Below the pieces are notes generated by a model. It was not told where the DNA came from. It did not search any database and saw nothing but the letters and a program-made list of their open reading frames with translations. Positions 31,640-44,130 of a stretch of 64,000 bases of DNA are shown in pieces. The DNA lies in NCBI GenBank assembly GCA_021613375.1, contig CM038716.1:6694394-6758393 (forward strand). The letters are read 5' to 3'. A program made the translations under genes and the position numbers. Position 1 is the first letter of the stretch. Each line of letters begins with the position of its first letter. The stretch comes from Megaleporinus macrocephalus (lineage: Eukaryota > Chordata > Actinopteri > Characiformes > Anostomidae).

Positions 31640-32168
31640 GACCCTGGCTTTTCCGCATTACTGATTTGTCTGACTACAATAAATGTTTTCGGTGTGTGAT
31701 GGTCTATCTCTGATGCCTCAGAACTCAAAAAAGTCAACGGCGCTTCTGGTCATGGTTAACATAAGGCTTCTATATTGCACAGTAAAGTTTTAAGTGCGGT
31801 TAATGAATATAACTGTAGTGCTTGACAAAGGTGTGCCAAAGAAACCTATGTGGTTTTTGTTGAGTGGCAGTTGTAGTGTTGTCTGAGAGATCTGAGATCA
31901 AGAGAATTTGTGAGCTGTCAAACAGGACTGTCAGGAGGTGTAGAAAGGCTGTTTCTATGTTTACATTTCTGATTTAGCATTTTTTCCTTCATACCGTGAT
32001 ACGGAGGACTGTCTTGTCCTTCCTTCTAGTGTCCCAATGAGATGGTCTGGCAACCAATTGCTCTATATGCTGTAAAATGGATTAATGTGAATCTTGTCCA
32101 ATCTCTTGCATTCAGTCTCTCACATACAGTAATGTGTAGCTTCGTACTGTTTCATTTGGGACAGTGAA
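31640..32168. other. No gene seen
   Basis: Unremarkable spacer between the GATA array and the SINE. Confidence 0.5.
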
Positions 32169-32282
32169 GGTTGGTAAAGTGGGTTACACTGCTGCCCTCC
32201 ATACTTTACACTAGGCTTCAGTTCCCCACCTGTCTAACCAGCTTACACTATACCAATAAGAGTCCTCAGGTAAGACTCTTAA
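32169..32282 (+). mobile_element. tRNA-derived SINE head, array attached at its 3' side
   Basis: A-box-like TGGTAAAGTGGGT and B-box-like GGCTTCAGTTCCCC, followed by TTACACTATACCAATAAGAG and TAAGACTCTTAACAC. The copies at 56014-56135 and 53070-53176 are in the opposite orientation. Confidence 0.6.
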
Positions 32283-33015
32283 CACTACCTTCACCTACCT
32301 GTGTACAGATAAACTGTAACACTACCTTCACCTACCTGTGTACAGATAAACTGTAACATTACCTTCACCTACCTGTGTACAGGTAAACTGTAACACTACA
32401 TTCACCTACCTGTGTACAGATAAACTGTAACACTACCTTCACCTACCTGTGTACAGGTAAACTGTAACACTGCCATCACCTACCTGTGTACAGGTAAACT
32501 GTAACACTACCTTCACCTACCTGTGTACAGGTAAACTGTAACACTACCTTCACCTACCTGTGTACAGGTAAACTGTCTAACACTACCTTCACCTATCTGT
32601 GTACAGGTAAACTGTCTAACACCACCTTCACCTACCTGTGTACAGGTGAACTGTCTAACACTACCTTCACCTACCTGTGTACAGGTAAACTGTCTAACAC
32701 TACCTTCACCTACCTGTGTACAGGTGAACTGTAACACTACCTTCACCTACCTGTGTACAGGTTAACTGTCTAACACTACCTTCACCTACCTGTGTACAGG
32801 TAAACTGTCTAACACTACCTTCACCTACCTGTGTACAGGTAAACTGTACACTACCTTCACCTACCTGTGTACAGGTAAACTGTAACACTACCTTCACCTA
32901 CCTGTGTACAGGTAAACTGTCTAACACTACCTTCACCTACCTGTGTACAGGTTAACTGTAACACTACCTTCACCTACCTGTGTACAGGTAAACTGTCTAA
33001 CACTACCTTCACCTA
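32283..33015 (+). repeat. 37/39-bp minisatellite, ~20 copies, SINE-linked
   Basis: The unit is AACACTACCTTCACCTACCT then GTGTACAGGTAAACTGT, with an optional extra CT in CTGTCTAACAC. It starts exactly at the end of the SINE body. The same unit forms the larger array at 53955-56013 on the other strand. Confidence 0.95.
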
Positions 33016-34019
33016 CTGAAATGCTTTGACAACTGGCTGCTCAGGCAGTTAAATAATTAACTGTGACAGTCTACTCTGGATACATATCGCATCCCGTCTG
33101 CACTCACACTGCCATCACGACTAGCCCGTTTCCAGGACGCTGCACACCTGAAATCTGAAACTGCTCATTGAAAACAACATCGGGATCAGCTTACAAGTCA
33201 AGTTTGACCAGGTTTCCCACCAGCTTGAGCTGCAACCGTCATAAGAACTGCGATTAACTGTTATGAACATAGTCTATACATTAGTGGTCAATGACCAAGA
33301 AACCTGCTGGACCTGTTTGCAGGCTAATATTTTGCCATAGAATAACCTCCATATGGTATAACTGCTTATAAGTACAGATTTTTTTGGCAATTTTCCAGGT
33401 TAAACAGTGACTGGGTGCAGAAACGAGTTCATATGGTTCACCCTTGATCACTTGGGGGTCACTCATGAGCACCCTATATGTGTCCTTAGTGCGACCTTTG
33501 GCGAAGACCACACCAACGTAGACCCAGCAGAAGACACCTAGCCACAGCCCCGAGAAGCAATCACAGTGATAGGGTTTATTCACAGTTGCCAGACCAGCGT
33601 GACGGAGCAGCAAATCAGACTGTCATTAAATGTTAAATGGACCATATAACAGGTAACCGAAGAGTTTTTATTGCCGGAGGGCATAGTTCTAAAACCACAC
33701 TGAACTTGTTTACCTCCAGTATATCCACATTTTCAGTTTACAGTTTAGCCCCGCCCACTCACCCTGATGATAAAGGAGCATTTCAGTCTAGACTGGCTTT
33801 TCCAACGGAATATAGTTCTTATAGATGTATCAGCCTTAAAGGAACTGAAATATTATAAGTAGACGTCTGGAAATAGAAAAGAACAATACACGAAAAATCT
33901 CTCCTTTATTAAAATGTTTTAAAAAATGCTTTATTTTATTGTTGTTGTGGCATTAATGTTGGAATTTGTATAACTGTGTGCTCAAAACAACCTTTGTTAT
34001 CAACCTTGTTCACTGGAAC
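33016..34019. other. No gene seen
   Basis: A minus frame of 110 codons (33281-33613) starts with ATG but has no recognised domain and no splice context. Not called. Confidence 0.45.
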
Positions 34020-34705
34020 TAAGGGGCCGAGTCCAACTCCTGAAAAACACTGAAAAACAACCTCACACCATAATCCCCCCTCCACCAAACTTTACACTCG
34101 TCACAATTCAGTCAGACAAGTACCGTTCTCCTGGCAACTGCCAAACCCAACCTTGACCATCGGATTCGCCAGACTGAGAAGTGTGAAGTCTCCACTGCTC
34201 TAGAGTCCAGTGGTGGCGTGCTTTACACCACTGCATCCAACGCTTGGTGATGTAAGGCTTGGATGCAGCTGCTCTGCCATGAAAACCCATTCCATGAAGT
34301 TCTCTACAGTCTGTTCTTGAACTGATCTGAAGACCACATGAAGTTTGGAGGTCTGTAGTGATTGACTCTGTAGAAAGTTGGTGACCTCTGTGCACTATGC
34401 TCCTCAGCATCCGCTGACCTGCTCTGTCATTGTATGTGTTCGACCACTTGTAGTTGCTGCTGTTCCCAATCACGTCCACTTTGTTGTAACACCACTGACA
34501 GTCGACTGTGGAATATTTAGTAGTGAGGAAACTTCACGTCCTATCACGGTACCACACTGGAGTTCACTAAGCTCCTGAGAGCGATCCATTCTTTCACTAC
34601 TGTGTGTAGAAGCAGTCTGCATGACTAGGTACTTGGTTTTATACATCTGTAGCCATGGAAGTGATTGGAACGCCTGAATTCAAGGATTTTAATGGGTGAG
34701 TGAAT
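34020..34705 (-). pseudogene. Tc1-like transposon fragment
   Basis: The minus strand encodes a transposase middle part with SNYKWSNTYNDRAGQRMLRS, SCGLQISSRTDCRELHGMGF and ARHHWTLEQWR, then a decayed SDE region, typical of Tc1 transposases. The plus-strand copy at 50342-51185 is the same family. Confidence 0.8.
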
Positions 34706-35339
34706 ACGTTTGGCAATGTAATGTATCTTTAGTTAATAATGTACCATCAAAAAGTTGTAGTCTATAGGTAGGAGTCTTATTTTAGCCACACCCCTGTATT
34801 TTAGGGCAAAAGGTGAAACAGTATCCCTGTCCCTCATGGCCACATGGTGAGCAGATAGATCCCATCACTTGTCCAAAGCAATGTTTGCATGAGTTCTTGA
34901 GTTCTGCTCAAAAATAAGCTAACATTGCCAGTACCAATACAGTCAGTACTGAAACCTGGTAAAGTTTCAGTAGTTTTATGATTGAATTTGAATTTCCAAT
35001 CTTTTTTTTTTAACAAAATAAATTAAAATTATTTATTCTACCAGTCCCAAATGTATGTATAAGAGCAGATTATATGAATCATAAACACCTTAAAAATGAT
35101 TAATAATCAGGTATAACACATACATAAATAGGCCACCAGTGACTTGGCTGCTTGCCAAATAGTGAGTCTACATTCATGTGCACTGTTAAAGCACAGACGA
35201 TCTTATTTGTAAACTTCACTTATTCATAGTCATATATATTAAGTGACTTAACCTGGTCATAAATGTGTTATAACTGCTAATTAATGGTGTTTAAGTTTGA
35301 TGTGTGTGTTATATCATGTTATATCAAACTTTTTTAAAC
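34706..35339. other. No gene seen
   Basis: AT-rich spacer without recognisable repeats. Confidence 0.5.
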
Positions 35340-35830
35340 ACCTTATTGTCACTGCAGGACTGAGAATCATCCACCAACGACATTCTCCAGCCAGCAGCAT
35401 CCCATGGGCAGCATCCCATGGGCAGTGTCCGGTGGGCAGCATCCTGTGGGCAGCGTCCTGTGACCACTGATGAAGGACTAAAAGAACCACAAACTATGAC
35501 AGATGAGCTATCATCTCTGACTTGACATCTACAAGGTGGACCAGCAAGGTAAAAGAGTGGACAGTGAGTGGACACAGAGTTTAAACACTCCAGCAGCACC
35601 GTTGTGTCTGATCCACTCACACCAGCACAACACACACTAACCATGTCAGTGTCACTGCAGTGCTGAGAATGACCCACCACCCAAATAATGCCTGCTGAGT
35701 TACAAAGTATACAGAGAATCAGATGAACTACAGTCTGTAAGTGTAGCTCCTGTATGGTCAGTGGAGCTGATATGATAGACAGTGTAGATACAAGGAGGTG
35801 GTTTTAATGTTAGGGCTGATCCGTGTATGT
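35340..35830. mobile_element. Mariner-type MITE, left end truncated
   Basis: Body motifs CCATGTCAGTGTCACTGCAG, TGCTGAGAATGACCCACCAC and AGATGAACTACAGTCTGTAA, and right end GGAGGTGGTTTTAATGTTAG then GGCTGATCCGTGTA, match a common teleost non-autonomous element. A 15-bp GGGCAGCATCCCATG repeat sits at 35398-35460. Confidence 0.65.
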
Positions 35831-36669
35831 AGTAAATTAGGGGTGAATTTCCAGCCACAAAATAAATAATGGGATGAATATTTTCTCTTGATTAACCAAT
35901 AAAAGCTTAGCAGTGCTTGTTTGTGTGAACGTGTTTGCATATATAGTAGCAAAAGGCTTGAAAGATGATTATAACGTACAGTCTGATTTGCCTGCGTGAG
36001 GCAGGAGGAGAGCCTCGGACGGCCAAGCTCTTTTCTTTGAACTCACCTGACCTTATCAGTGTCTCCAACGCTCATGCAAAGCTCCACCCCAGCTGGTGCC
36101 GTTAGTGAGAGCTCCGTACCTGCTGCAGCTGATAAAGTACACTGGAAGTATAAAAAGATGTCTGTTGTTCGTGCTTATCATGTAGCCACTTAGTTTAAAT
36201 ACCACCAACATACATGTTACTAGAAATACATTTACTCTAAAAACATTAAAAACCATTAGCTGAAGTAAACAGAGACAGACATAAACACCTGTACACGTTA
36301 CTGCAGGTATGAATGTCTTATTTCAGTAGTGACGGCTGGCTTCAGCAAACGCTCATGCAAAGCTCCGTAGCTCTAAAGCTGATAACGGAAGCTTCTTAAC
36401 TGATAAAGTACACTAGAAATACAGAAGAAGTCCTCGCGCATCAATCAACCACAGAGTTTAACGGCCACTAAGACACTCGACAGCTCTTTACAGCCAGCGG
36501 TGGTGAGGTGAGCCAGGGGTCACCATGTCTGCAACACAGATATAGATGTTTACTATCAGAACCGCCAGAGAACCTACACGTGTCTCCCAAGTGTTAATGT
36601 TGATGGTTGATGGTAAAATAGTGATGCATTTCTGTTGAGGATTATTTTGTCTCTCAATGTTCTGCATGT
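35831..36669. other. No gene seen; two related short blocks
   Basis: CAACGCTCATGCAAAGCTCC at 36068 and AACGCTCATGCAAAGCTCCG near 36349, each followed by GCTGATAA-type sequence, show a local duplication about 280 bp apart. Similar CGCTTATGCAAAAC occurs at 42537 and 47341. No coding sequence is supported. Confidence 0.4.
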
Positions 36670-37119
36670 GTTCCTCCACCATGGATGGGTTTTCTAGGCC
36701 ATTTCATGTAATGCAGGGAAAACTCCTGAGGACCTTCTTTGACACAGTGGTGGATCTGCCATCTTTTACGGAGTGCTCTGTTGGGGCGGCAGCATCTCGA
36801 CGGCAGACAGGAAGGGACTGGACAAACTCATTAAGAGGCTCTGTCCTAGGAAGCCCAGCAGACCACATATACACACACTTAAACTCTACACACTGCTCCC
36901 AGCAGACCACATACACACACACTTAAACTCTACACACTGCTCCCAGCAGACCACATACACACTTAAACTCTACACACTGCTCCCAGCAGACCACATACAC
37001 ACACACTTTAACTCTACACACTGCTCCCAGCAGACCACATACACACTTAAACTCTACACACTGCTCCCAGCAGACCACATACACACACACTTAACCTCTA
37101 CACACTGCTCCCAGCAGAC

Positions 37120-37190
<71 letters not shown>

Positions 37191-37303
37191 AAACTCTACA
37201 CACTGCTCCCAGCAGACCACATACACACACACTTAAACTCTTCACACTGCTCCCAGCAGACCACATACACACTTTTCAACTCTACACACTGCTCCCAGCA
37301 AAC

Positions 37304-37340
<37 letters not shown>

Positions 37341-38052
37341 AAACTCTACACACTGCTCCCAGCAGACCACATACACACACACTTTAACTCTACACACTGC
37401 TCCCAGCAGACCACATACACACACACTTAACCTCTACACACTGCTCCCAGCAGACCACATACACACACACTGCTCCCAGCAGACCACATACACACACACT
37501 TAAACTCTACACACTGCTCCCAGCAGACCACATACACACACACTTTAACTCTACACATTGCTCCCAGCAGAACACATACACACACACTTAAACTCTTCAC
37601 ACTGCTCCCAGCAGACCACATACACACACTTTAACTCTACACACTGCTCCCAGCAAACCACATACACACACACTGCTCCCAGCAGACCACATACACACAC
37701 ACTTAAACTCTTCACACTGCTCCCAGCAGACCACATACACACACTGCTCCCAGCAGACCACATACACACAGCGGACTACATACACACACTTAAACGCCAC
37801 ACACTTACAGAAAATATATTTTTTTAGTGTAAAAGAAATGTGCAATATTTTTTCATTACTCCTGTGCAGTTAAGAAGCAACATGCAATTATTTGTAAATA
37901 CAATCTCAAGAGTTCTTGACTTTTTATTATTTATATTGTGTATATACTGTACTGTTTATTTATCTATTGTTTGTACTGAGTGCCTTGCTATCCCTTTGCT
38001 GCTGTAACACTGAATTTCCCCACTGTGGACTAATAAAGGGTTATCTTATCTT
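36670..38052 (+). mobile_element. LINE 3' end with minisatellite expanded inside
   Basis: At 36760-36860 the plus strand encodes FYGVLCWGGSISTADRKGLD then KLIKRL, the conserved C-terminal motif of a fish LINE ORF2. At 37920-38052 the 3' UTR follows, ending CACTGTGGACTAATAAAGGG then TTATCTTATCTTA. Between them, where the 3' UTR should begin, lies the long array 36855-37800. Confidence 0.7.
36855..37800. repeat. 44-48-bp minisatellite with (CA)n islands
   Basis: The unit is ACTTAAACTCTACACACTGC then TCCCAGCAGACCACATACAC plus a variable CA run, about 20 copies. CA runs expand to about 65 bp at 37122-37188 and about 30 bp at 37308-37338. It sits within the LINE 3' region. Confidence 0.95.
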
Positions 38053-39734
38053 AATAACTTTTCTGTGAGGTAGCTTTTAAAGATGGACGTCTGGTTCCAT
38101 TCGCCACCATTGTGAACAGTTCTGACTGGGGACACTTCTTTAGACTGCACCACTCTCGATGACTCAACGGTTTTGTTTGGAAACCAAACTCCACTTAGCA
38201 TTGGAGCTAAAAACTTATCATTATTCGGTAGATGTTCACAGGTTCCTCCCGTCTGGACCTCCTCACTGGAACGTTGCAAAGCGATGAGCAACTATATTGT
38301 TATTAGTTTTTTGCTTTCTGCCAGATCTTCACCACGTAACTCGTCCCACAGTTTTCAAAATATCAACTCTGTTTCAGCTCCAGACTGTGTGGTCTGATGG
38401 AGTGATTGGGGCTTGTATACAGCTTTTTGATTGGATGCATGGGCTCCGGGAATTTTTTCCCACCGAGGATGAATGGGATGGAAGGGTGCACGTCAATCTA
38501 CTAAACTTTTGCTCTATTGCTGTGTTGGTTTTACCCATACCCGTCTGTTTGTCTTTTTTTCCATCCCTCTTTTTTCCCCTTAGAGTACCATTCATTTTCA
38601 AGCAGACTCAATCATCGTGGTTTTGTTTACCCTACAGCCCCCAAACTGCCTGTACTCACTCAGAGCAAGTCCCCAAACACACTAACCTGCACTCCTTTAC
38701 TTGGCGTTTATTCATCTCTCTCGTTCCTCAGCTTACGCTGAGCGACCATCCTCCTGTGACAACTTTTCTAGTTGGGTTTGTTTTTCTATGGTTTTGCTCA
38801 TGTAATCCTTGGCTAATTTATTTAAGATCTGGAGAAGATATGATGACAATAGTAGATAATTCACCCACATCCTCAGAAGACATGTCCTTCACGCCTTCTC
38901 TTTGAATGTTCTTTCTTTCGTCTTCAGATCCTGTGCTGAAGAAAAGGTGGCCAATGCAGAACCCATGTTAGAAAATGGTTCTCTGCATGTGGTGTGCAAT
39001 TACAGGGTTTGACCAGAGAGGTCTTCAAATAGCCCAAACGTACAGTTGCAGAGCTTTCACAACTTGCTATAGTATTCCAGTTGTTTGCATCTTCCAAGAG
39101 GGGTTGCACTGGTATTCCATGTGGTCTGTGTTGCGAGGTGGACGGCTGTATACAAACACACTGTTCCTGATCTGGTTGAACATTCCAAAATTGGAATGGT
39201 GCTAATATCCTGAAACAGTGGGATGAGTTAGCGTCTAAAATAAGAATATCTGGGAGAGAAATAATAGTAATCAGACAGCGCAATCAGTAATTCTAATTTA
39301 TAATTAAGGACAGTCAACGCTTATTGATAAGCTGAGCCTGGATGACCACTAGTGGACTCTAGTGGACCCCATTGCAGGTGTGATAAGGTGGTTTTCAACG
39401 CTTTATTTTTAGTCTATTCATTCGTTTGTGCAGGGAACAAGCACACTGAGACTAATCTCTCAGTTACAGTAGGGAGCTGTATGTTGTTGTACTATGTTTT
39501 GTTGATTTTGGCAACGTAATGTTGAAATCTGATGCCGTAGAAATTCCGCCAGGCTGCTACAAACGGTTACCTGCACTAACAACAACAACACGGGTTCAAA
39601 CAAGTACTCAGCTACTGTCAGATGTGGAGAGGAATTTAAATATTCCTTGTTTATCTTTCTTGTCTTGTTTGTATCTGCAACCTGTATTACTCTTAATGCA
39701 TAAAAAAGAGGGTTGTGTGTGTGTGTGTTTTCCA
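38053..39734. other. No gene called; dispersed repeat copies and an unassigned frame
   Basis: 38068-38120 is a copy of the repeat at 9926-9985. Blocks near 38945-39025 (TTAGAAAATGGTTCTCTGCA then GTGCAATTACAGG and CCAGAGAGGTCTTC) have diverged relatives at 47480-47545 and 52755-52830, so this is a dispersed element. A plus frame of 202 codons (38297-38905) has no recognised domain and is not called. Confidence 0.4.
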
Positions 39735-40169
39735 GGAAATTAATATAGTATTAAATATTATTAATACAGTAAGTAGGGATTTTACATACATCAGTGTGTT
39801 TATTTAACCCTTTCCAAGCTTCTCCTTGTGGAAACAACTCAGTATTATTTACAGTTCTCATCTAATACCTGCTTTGACTGCTCAGTACTTCATTAAGCTA
39901 AATCAAGATTGCTGCTGAAGGAAGTGAACATATTCATACAATGTCTGGGGCGTCCAGGAGAAATCTGGAACTACACTTTGTTCTTCAAACTGGAGCTCAA
40001 GATCTAATCTACTTCTTTCACAATAAGATATTCAATATCTTACATTGTATTGTATGTATGATTATTTACATCTGTTCTAATCATATCTGGTGTTCTTGCT
40101 GGTGGAAATACACTTACTGATCAGATAATAAACATTTAAATAATCATCTTAGGTGCCTTTTACACAGTA

Positions 40170-40175
<6 letters not shown>
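39735..40175 (-). mobile_element. Tc1-type MITE copy
   Basis: Reverse orientation relative to 24751-25075. Carries CTCATCTAATACCTGCTTTG, GCGTCCAGGAGAAATCTGGA and the right end AGGTGCCTTTTACACAGTAG. Confidence 0.8.

Positions 40176-40248
<73 letters not shown>
40176..40248. repeat. (TA)n microsatellite
   Basis: About 73 bp of TA dinucleotides directly beside the MITE end and the start of the duplicated 327-bp segment. Confidence 0.97.
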
Positions 40249-40249
<1 letters not shown>

Positions 40250-40560
40250 CAAAAAATAATGAACTTAATAAAAGAGTTAGCTTTTAATCCAATTCAATGT
40301 AATCAGACATCTTTCCAAATAATTTTGGGCTATTTCTTTTGGCCCATTCCTCATGAAATTTAACCACAATGTAAAGAGCAACTGCCCTTTTCAAAATAGG
40401 TCAAAAACTGAAAAAACAAAAGTGGAGATACAAAGCTTTATTCCAACAGCAGCAGCTCTTTCTATTTTAAAACCAACCAGTTGTAGATGTGACCTCCAAA
40501 GGCTTCCCAGATGAATTATTATAATATTATAATATATAAAGTTTAACTTGTGGGATGGTT
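40234..40560. repeat. 327-bp segment, exact duplicate of 43521-43847
   Basis: I compared the two copies block by block and found no difference and no indel (constant offset 3287). The segment includes CCATTCCTCATGAAATTTAACC-type sequence related to fold-back element arms. No coding potential. Confidence 0.95.
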
Positions 40561-40589
40561 TGCATGATGAGAAGAAGTCATGTATTAAT

Positions 40590-40860
40590 TAATCTATCAA
40601 TGTTTCCAGGATTTGTTTTCCCTCAACTACGGGAAAGGATGTGAAGCTGTTGAAAAAGCTCCTCGGTGAGAGAAGGATATACAGACACATCAAACAAAGA
40701 AGCTGCTGTTGTTCTCAGAACAATGGACCGACCACCCCAGAATCCAGAACCTCAACATCACTGAACCTGCTTGGGGTTATTTGGATGATGAGAAGCTGAA
40801 AATGTTAAACCAGCTTCTGAAGCTTAACTTTGGAGGTGAGTCTCTCTGAGAAACTTAAAG
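40590..40860 (+). pseudogene. Tc1-like transposase C-terminal fragment
   Basis: The plus strand around 40720-40800 encodes EQWTDHPRIQNLNITEPAWG then YLDDEKLK. This matches the conserved WTDxPxQSPDLNxIExVWxxLD part of Tc1 transposases. The rest of the element is missing or unrecognisable. Confidence 0.65.
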
Positions 40861-41706
40861 TGAGTCTCTTGAGAAGAACAGAAGCTTTTATGAAGATAAA
40901 TAGTGGACTCAAATACTGAAACATCTGATATTAGATTTAGCTATTCAGGCATCCATGGAAATTTTCTGTTAAACATGTTAAAAATTAAATAATAAAAAAA
41001 ACTATCTAATTTCATGGTTTTCTTGCATTCAATTACCTTTCCAACACAAAACACTGCCATTTTTCTACTAGCATATTTATTTTGAATTTATTCGATTTTT
41101 ATTTATTAAAATTTTTTCTGTTGATTATCAGCTGCGTACCTTGAAGTTTTTTTCAAAGCATTTAACCAAATTGACAGAGTTTCCCATCCTACTCTTAATG
41201 TTGTGTTTTGTGCTTGATTCATTAATTTTAGCACTGGAGCTACAAGTCTAATGTTGGTCACAAGCCAAGAAAGGAATATTCCGTAAATATACTGTATACA
41301 TTATGTGGAGCTGTAAATAACCACAAAACTTGTTGTTTCCCTGGTAACCTTTGTATGTACAGTTATGAGCAAAACTTTTTACCCAACTGCTCAAATTTCA
41401 TGTTGGTCAAACTAACACACAACACACGTCTGCACATTTTAATACACAGTTACTGTTTATTTGCCTAATTTAACAGAGAAAATAAAACCAAAAGTGTGGT
41501 TTGTCCAAAAGAAAAAGAACATTTTAGATGTTGTTTATTTTTTTCCAAAATGTTAAACTATTAAAAATTAGTAAATTAGTAAAATGTGAAGGAAATGCCA
41601 AATTTAAGTGTGTTCTTTGTTGCATACCACTGTACATGTACACAACAATTTTCTTATTGAAAAAAACATTATTAATATATATAAAACCAATGTATGTATA
41701 TATATA

Positions 41707-41973
41707 TACTCTGCAAAAGTCTGAGGCACCTAAGCTGATTGTTTAAAAGCTTTTGTCTGATCAGTAAGTATATGTTCACCAGTAAGAACAGCAGATCTGA
41801 TTAGAACAGATGTAAATAATCATACATACAATACAAAGTAACATGAATATCTTATTGTGAAAGTAGATTATAGATCACATATTGAGCTCCAGTTAGGTTC
41901 CTGTCCGGAAAAAATAACTTTTTTAATATAAACATGTCCCCAAGTGTCCTAAAACTTTTGCACATTACTGCAT
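41707..41973 (+). mobile_element. Tc1-type MITE, internally deleted
   Basis: Starts CTCTGCAAAAGTCTGAGGCA and ends GTGTCCTAAAACTTTTGCAC then ATTACTGCA, so both terminal inverted repeats are present in only about 265 bp. This copy defines the ends of the family. Confidence 0.8.
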
Positions 41974-43264
41974 AACATGTATACAACATAGTACAACAAT
42001 GTATACTATTCAGACTATTTTAGATTTTTTTTTTGTTATTAAAAAATGCTGTGATCTAGAAATAAGGTAATTCGCTATTTCTATTCTTTTTAGGTGATGC
42101 TATCTGCTTTTATCTGTATTATTATTATTATTGCTTATATATTGTTGGAAATATTGATTCTAACTTTTTGAACGGAGGTTAAATCTTTACTTTTATGTTC
42201 TTCCTTGTTTATTTAGCCGAGCGTGGTAAAACAGTACACGCACTTTTACTTTAGTTTGTTTTTATTATATATTTGGAACGAGAAGCTGCTTTTACTTTAC
42301 TGTAAAGAAGGCAATACAGACAATTCATTGTAGACACACAGCGGAAACTTGCACCTGCTGTCGAAATAAAAGAACAGAGATGGTAGTTATTGAGTTGACA
42401 AACTTTAACTCACCTGTCAGCATTCTGGAGGGGGAGCGCTGAGTGTTGATCCTGCATCATAGACAGCCAGACTGGCACTGAAATACTACAAGTGCTTTAT
42501 TAATTTTTAACTTCCGTCATAAGTGAATCTGTAACGCTTATGCAAAACTTGTTGGCCCAGTCCTGATAATGGACACGTCTTAACCTATATGCCTCATAAA
42601 ATGCACATAGGCAGAGAGAAATAGAAAGAATAACCTAAAGAAAGTGGAAGAACATCAAGAGTTTGGATGTGTTCAAAAAGATATACAGCATTAGGGATGG
42701 ATCATAGGCCACAACTGGATATCAAACCTATAATTTGTATTTCATTGTTCATATTTATGTATAGACTAATCTTCTTATTTCAATCATTTACAAAACTCAT
42801 TTCTAAAACCTAAATTGGCCCATTTTGCATACAAAAATCTATGATTTGCTACTTCACCTTAAGTTTATTAACTAACTTTTTTAACTGACAAAAGTACAAA
42901 TACTTGACTTTCAATATTTTGGATATTTGTATGTGCAAATATAAACACATTTTGAATTTGAAACTGTGACACATATTTCAAATAAAAAAGCAAATCAGCA
43001 AAAATCTTCAGCGAAAAATATTTAAGTTACACTATTTTAAAACATTCCGGTCACAGGTGAGGGATCATGATTGGATATAAACGAAGGATCCACCAAAGGC
43101 TCAGTCTTTGCAAGCAAAGATGGGTCGTGGCTCATGACTGGAGGTTAATCTTAGTGAGAGAACTGTCAAACAGTTTAAAAAGAAGATTCTACCATACATA
43201 ACACAGTGAAATAACTCATGGAATCCAGAGAAACTGCAGGGAGGGCAAGACTTGAACCCGGAGG
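41974..43264. other. No gene seen
   Basis: AT-rich spacer. The stretch 43050-43200 (CCAAAGGCTCAGTCTTTGCA, GATGGGTCGTGGCTCATGAC) looks like a piece of a dispersed DNA element. Nothing coding. Confidence 0.4.
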
Positions 43265-44125
43265 TGTCATTATTAGTACTTTCTACACCTTACATTTATA
43301 CTCCATTATCAGTACTTTCTACTCCTTACATTTACACTCCATTATCAGTACTTTCTACTCCTTACATTTACACTCCATTATCAGTACTTTCCACTCCTTA
43401 CATTTACACTCCATTATCAGTACTTTCTACTCCTTACATTTACACTCCATTATCTGTACTTTCTACTCCTTACATTTACACTCCATCATCAGTACTTTCT
43501 ACTTTCTACTTTCTTTTTTTATATATATATATATAACAAAAAATAATGAACTTAATAAAAGAGTTAGCTTTTAATCCAATTCAATGTAATCAGACATCTT
43601 TCCAAATAATTTTGGGCTATTTCTTTTGGCCCATTCCTCATGAAATTTAACCACAATGTAAAGAGCAACTGCCCTTTTCAAAATAGGTCAAAAACTGAAA
43701 AAACAAAAGTGGAGATACAAAGCTTTATTCCAACAGCAGCAGCTCTTTCTATTTTAAAACCAACCAGTTGTAGATGTGACCTCCAAAGGCTTCCCAGATG
43801 AATTATTATAATATTATAATATATAAAGTTTAACTTGTGGGATGGTTACACTCCATTATCAGTACTTTCTACTCCTTACATTTACACTCCATTATCTGTA
43901 CTTTCTACTCCTTACATTTACACTTCATTATCTGTACTTTCTACTCCTTACATTTACACTCCATTATCTGTACTTTCCACTCCTTACATTTACACTCCAT
44001 TATCAGAACTTTCTACTCCTTACATTTACACTCCATTATCTGTACTTTCTACTCCTTACATTTACACTCCATTATCTGTACTTTCTACTCCTTACATTTA
44101 CACTCCATTATCAGTACTTTCTACT
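43265..44125. repeat. 36-bp minisatellite split by an inserted segment
   Basis: The unit is CATTATCAGTACTTTCTACT then CCTTACATTTACACTC. About seven copies lie at 43265-43515 and about eight at 43848-44125; the duplicated 327-bp segment separates them. Confidence 0.95.
43521..43847. repeat. 327-bp exact duplicate inserted in the 36-bp array
   Basis: Same sequence and orientation as 40234-40560. The left edge is a short AT run after TTTCTTTTTTT; the right edge joins directly to ACACTCCATTATC of the array. No target-site duplication is visible. Confidence 0.95.
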
Positions 44126-44130
44126 CGTTA

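Noticed and set aside
30410..31713. Open frames of 356-429 codons in all three plus frames
   Set aside because: They are produced by the TCTA tetramer array, which has no stop codons in this direction. The translation is only repeated Leu-Ser-Ile-Tyr.
38297..38905. Plus-strand frame of 202 codons
   Set aside because: No domain recognised; it overlaps or neighbours dispersed repeat blocks. Not enough to call a gene.
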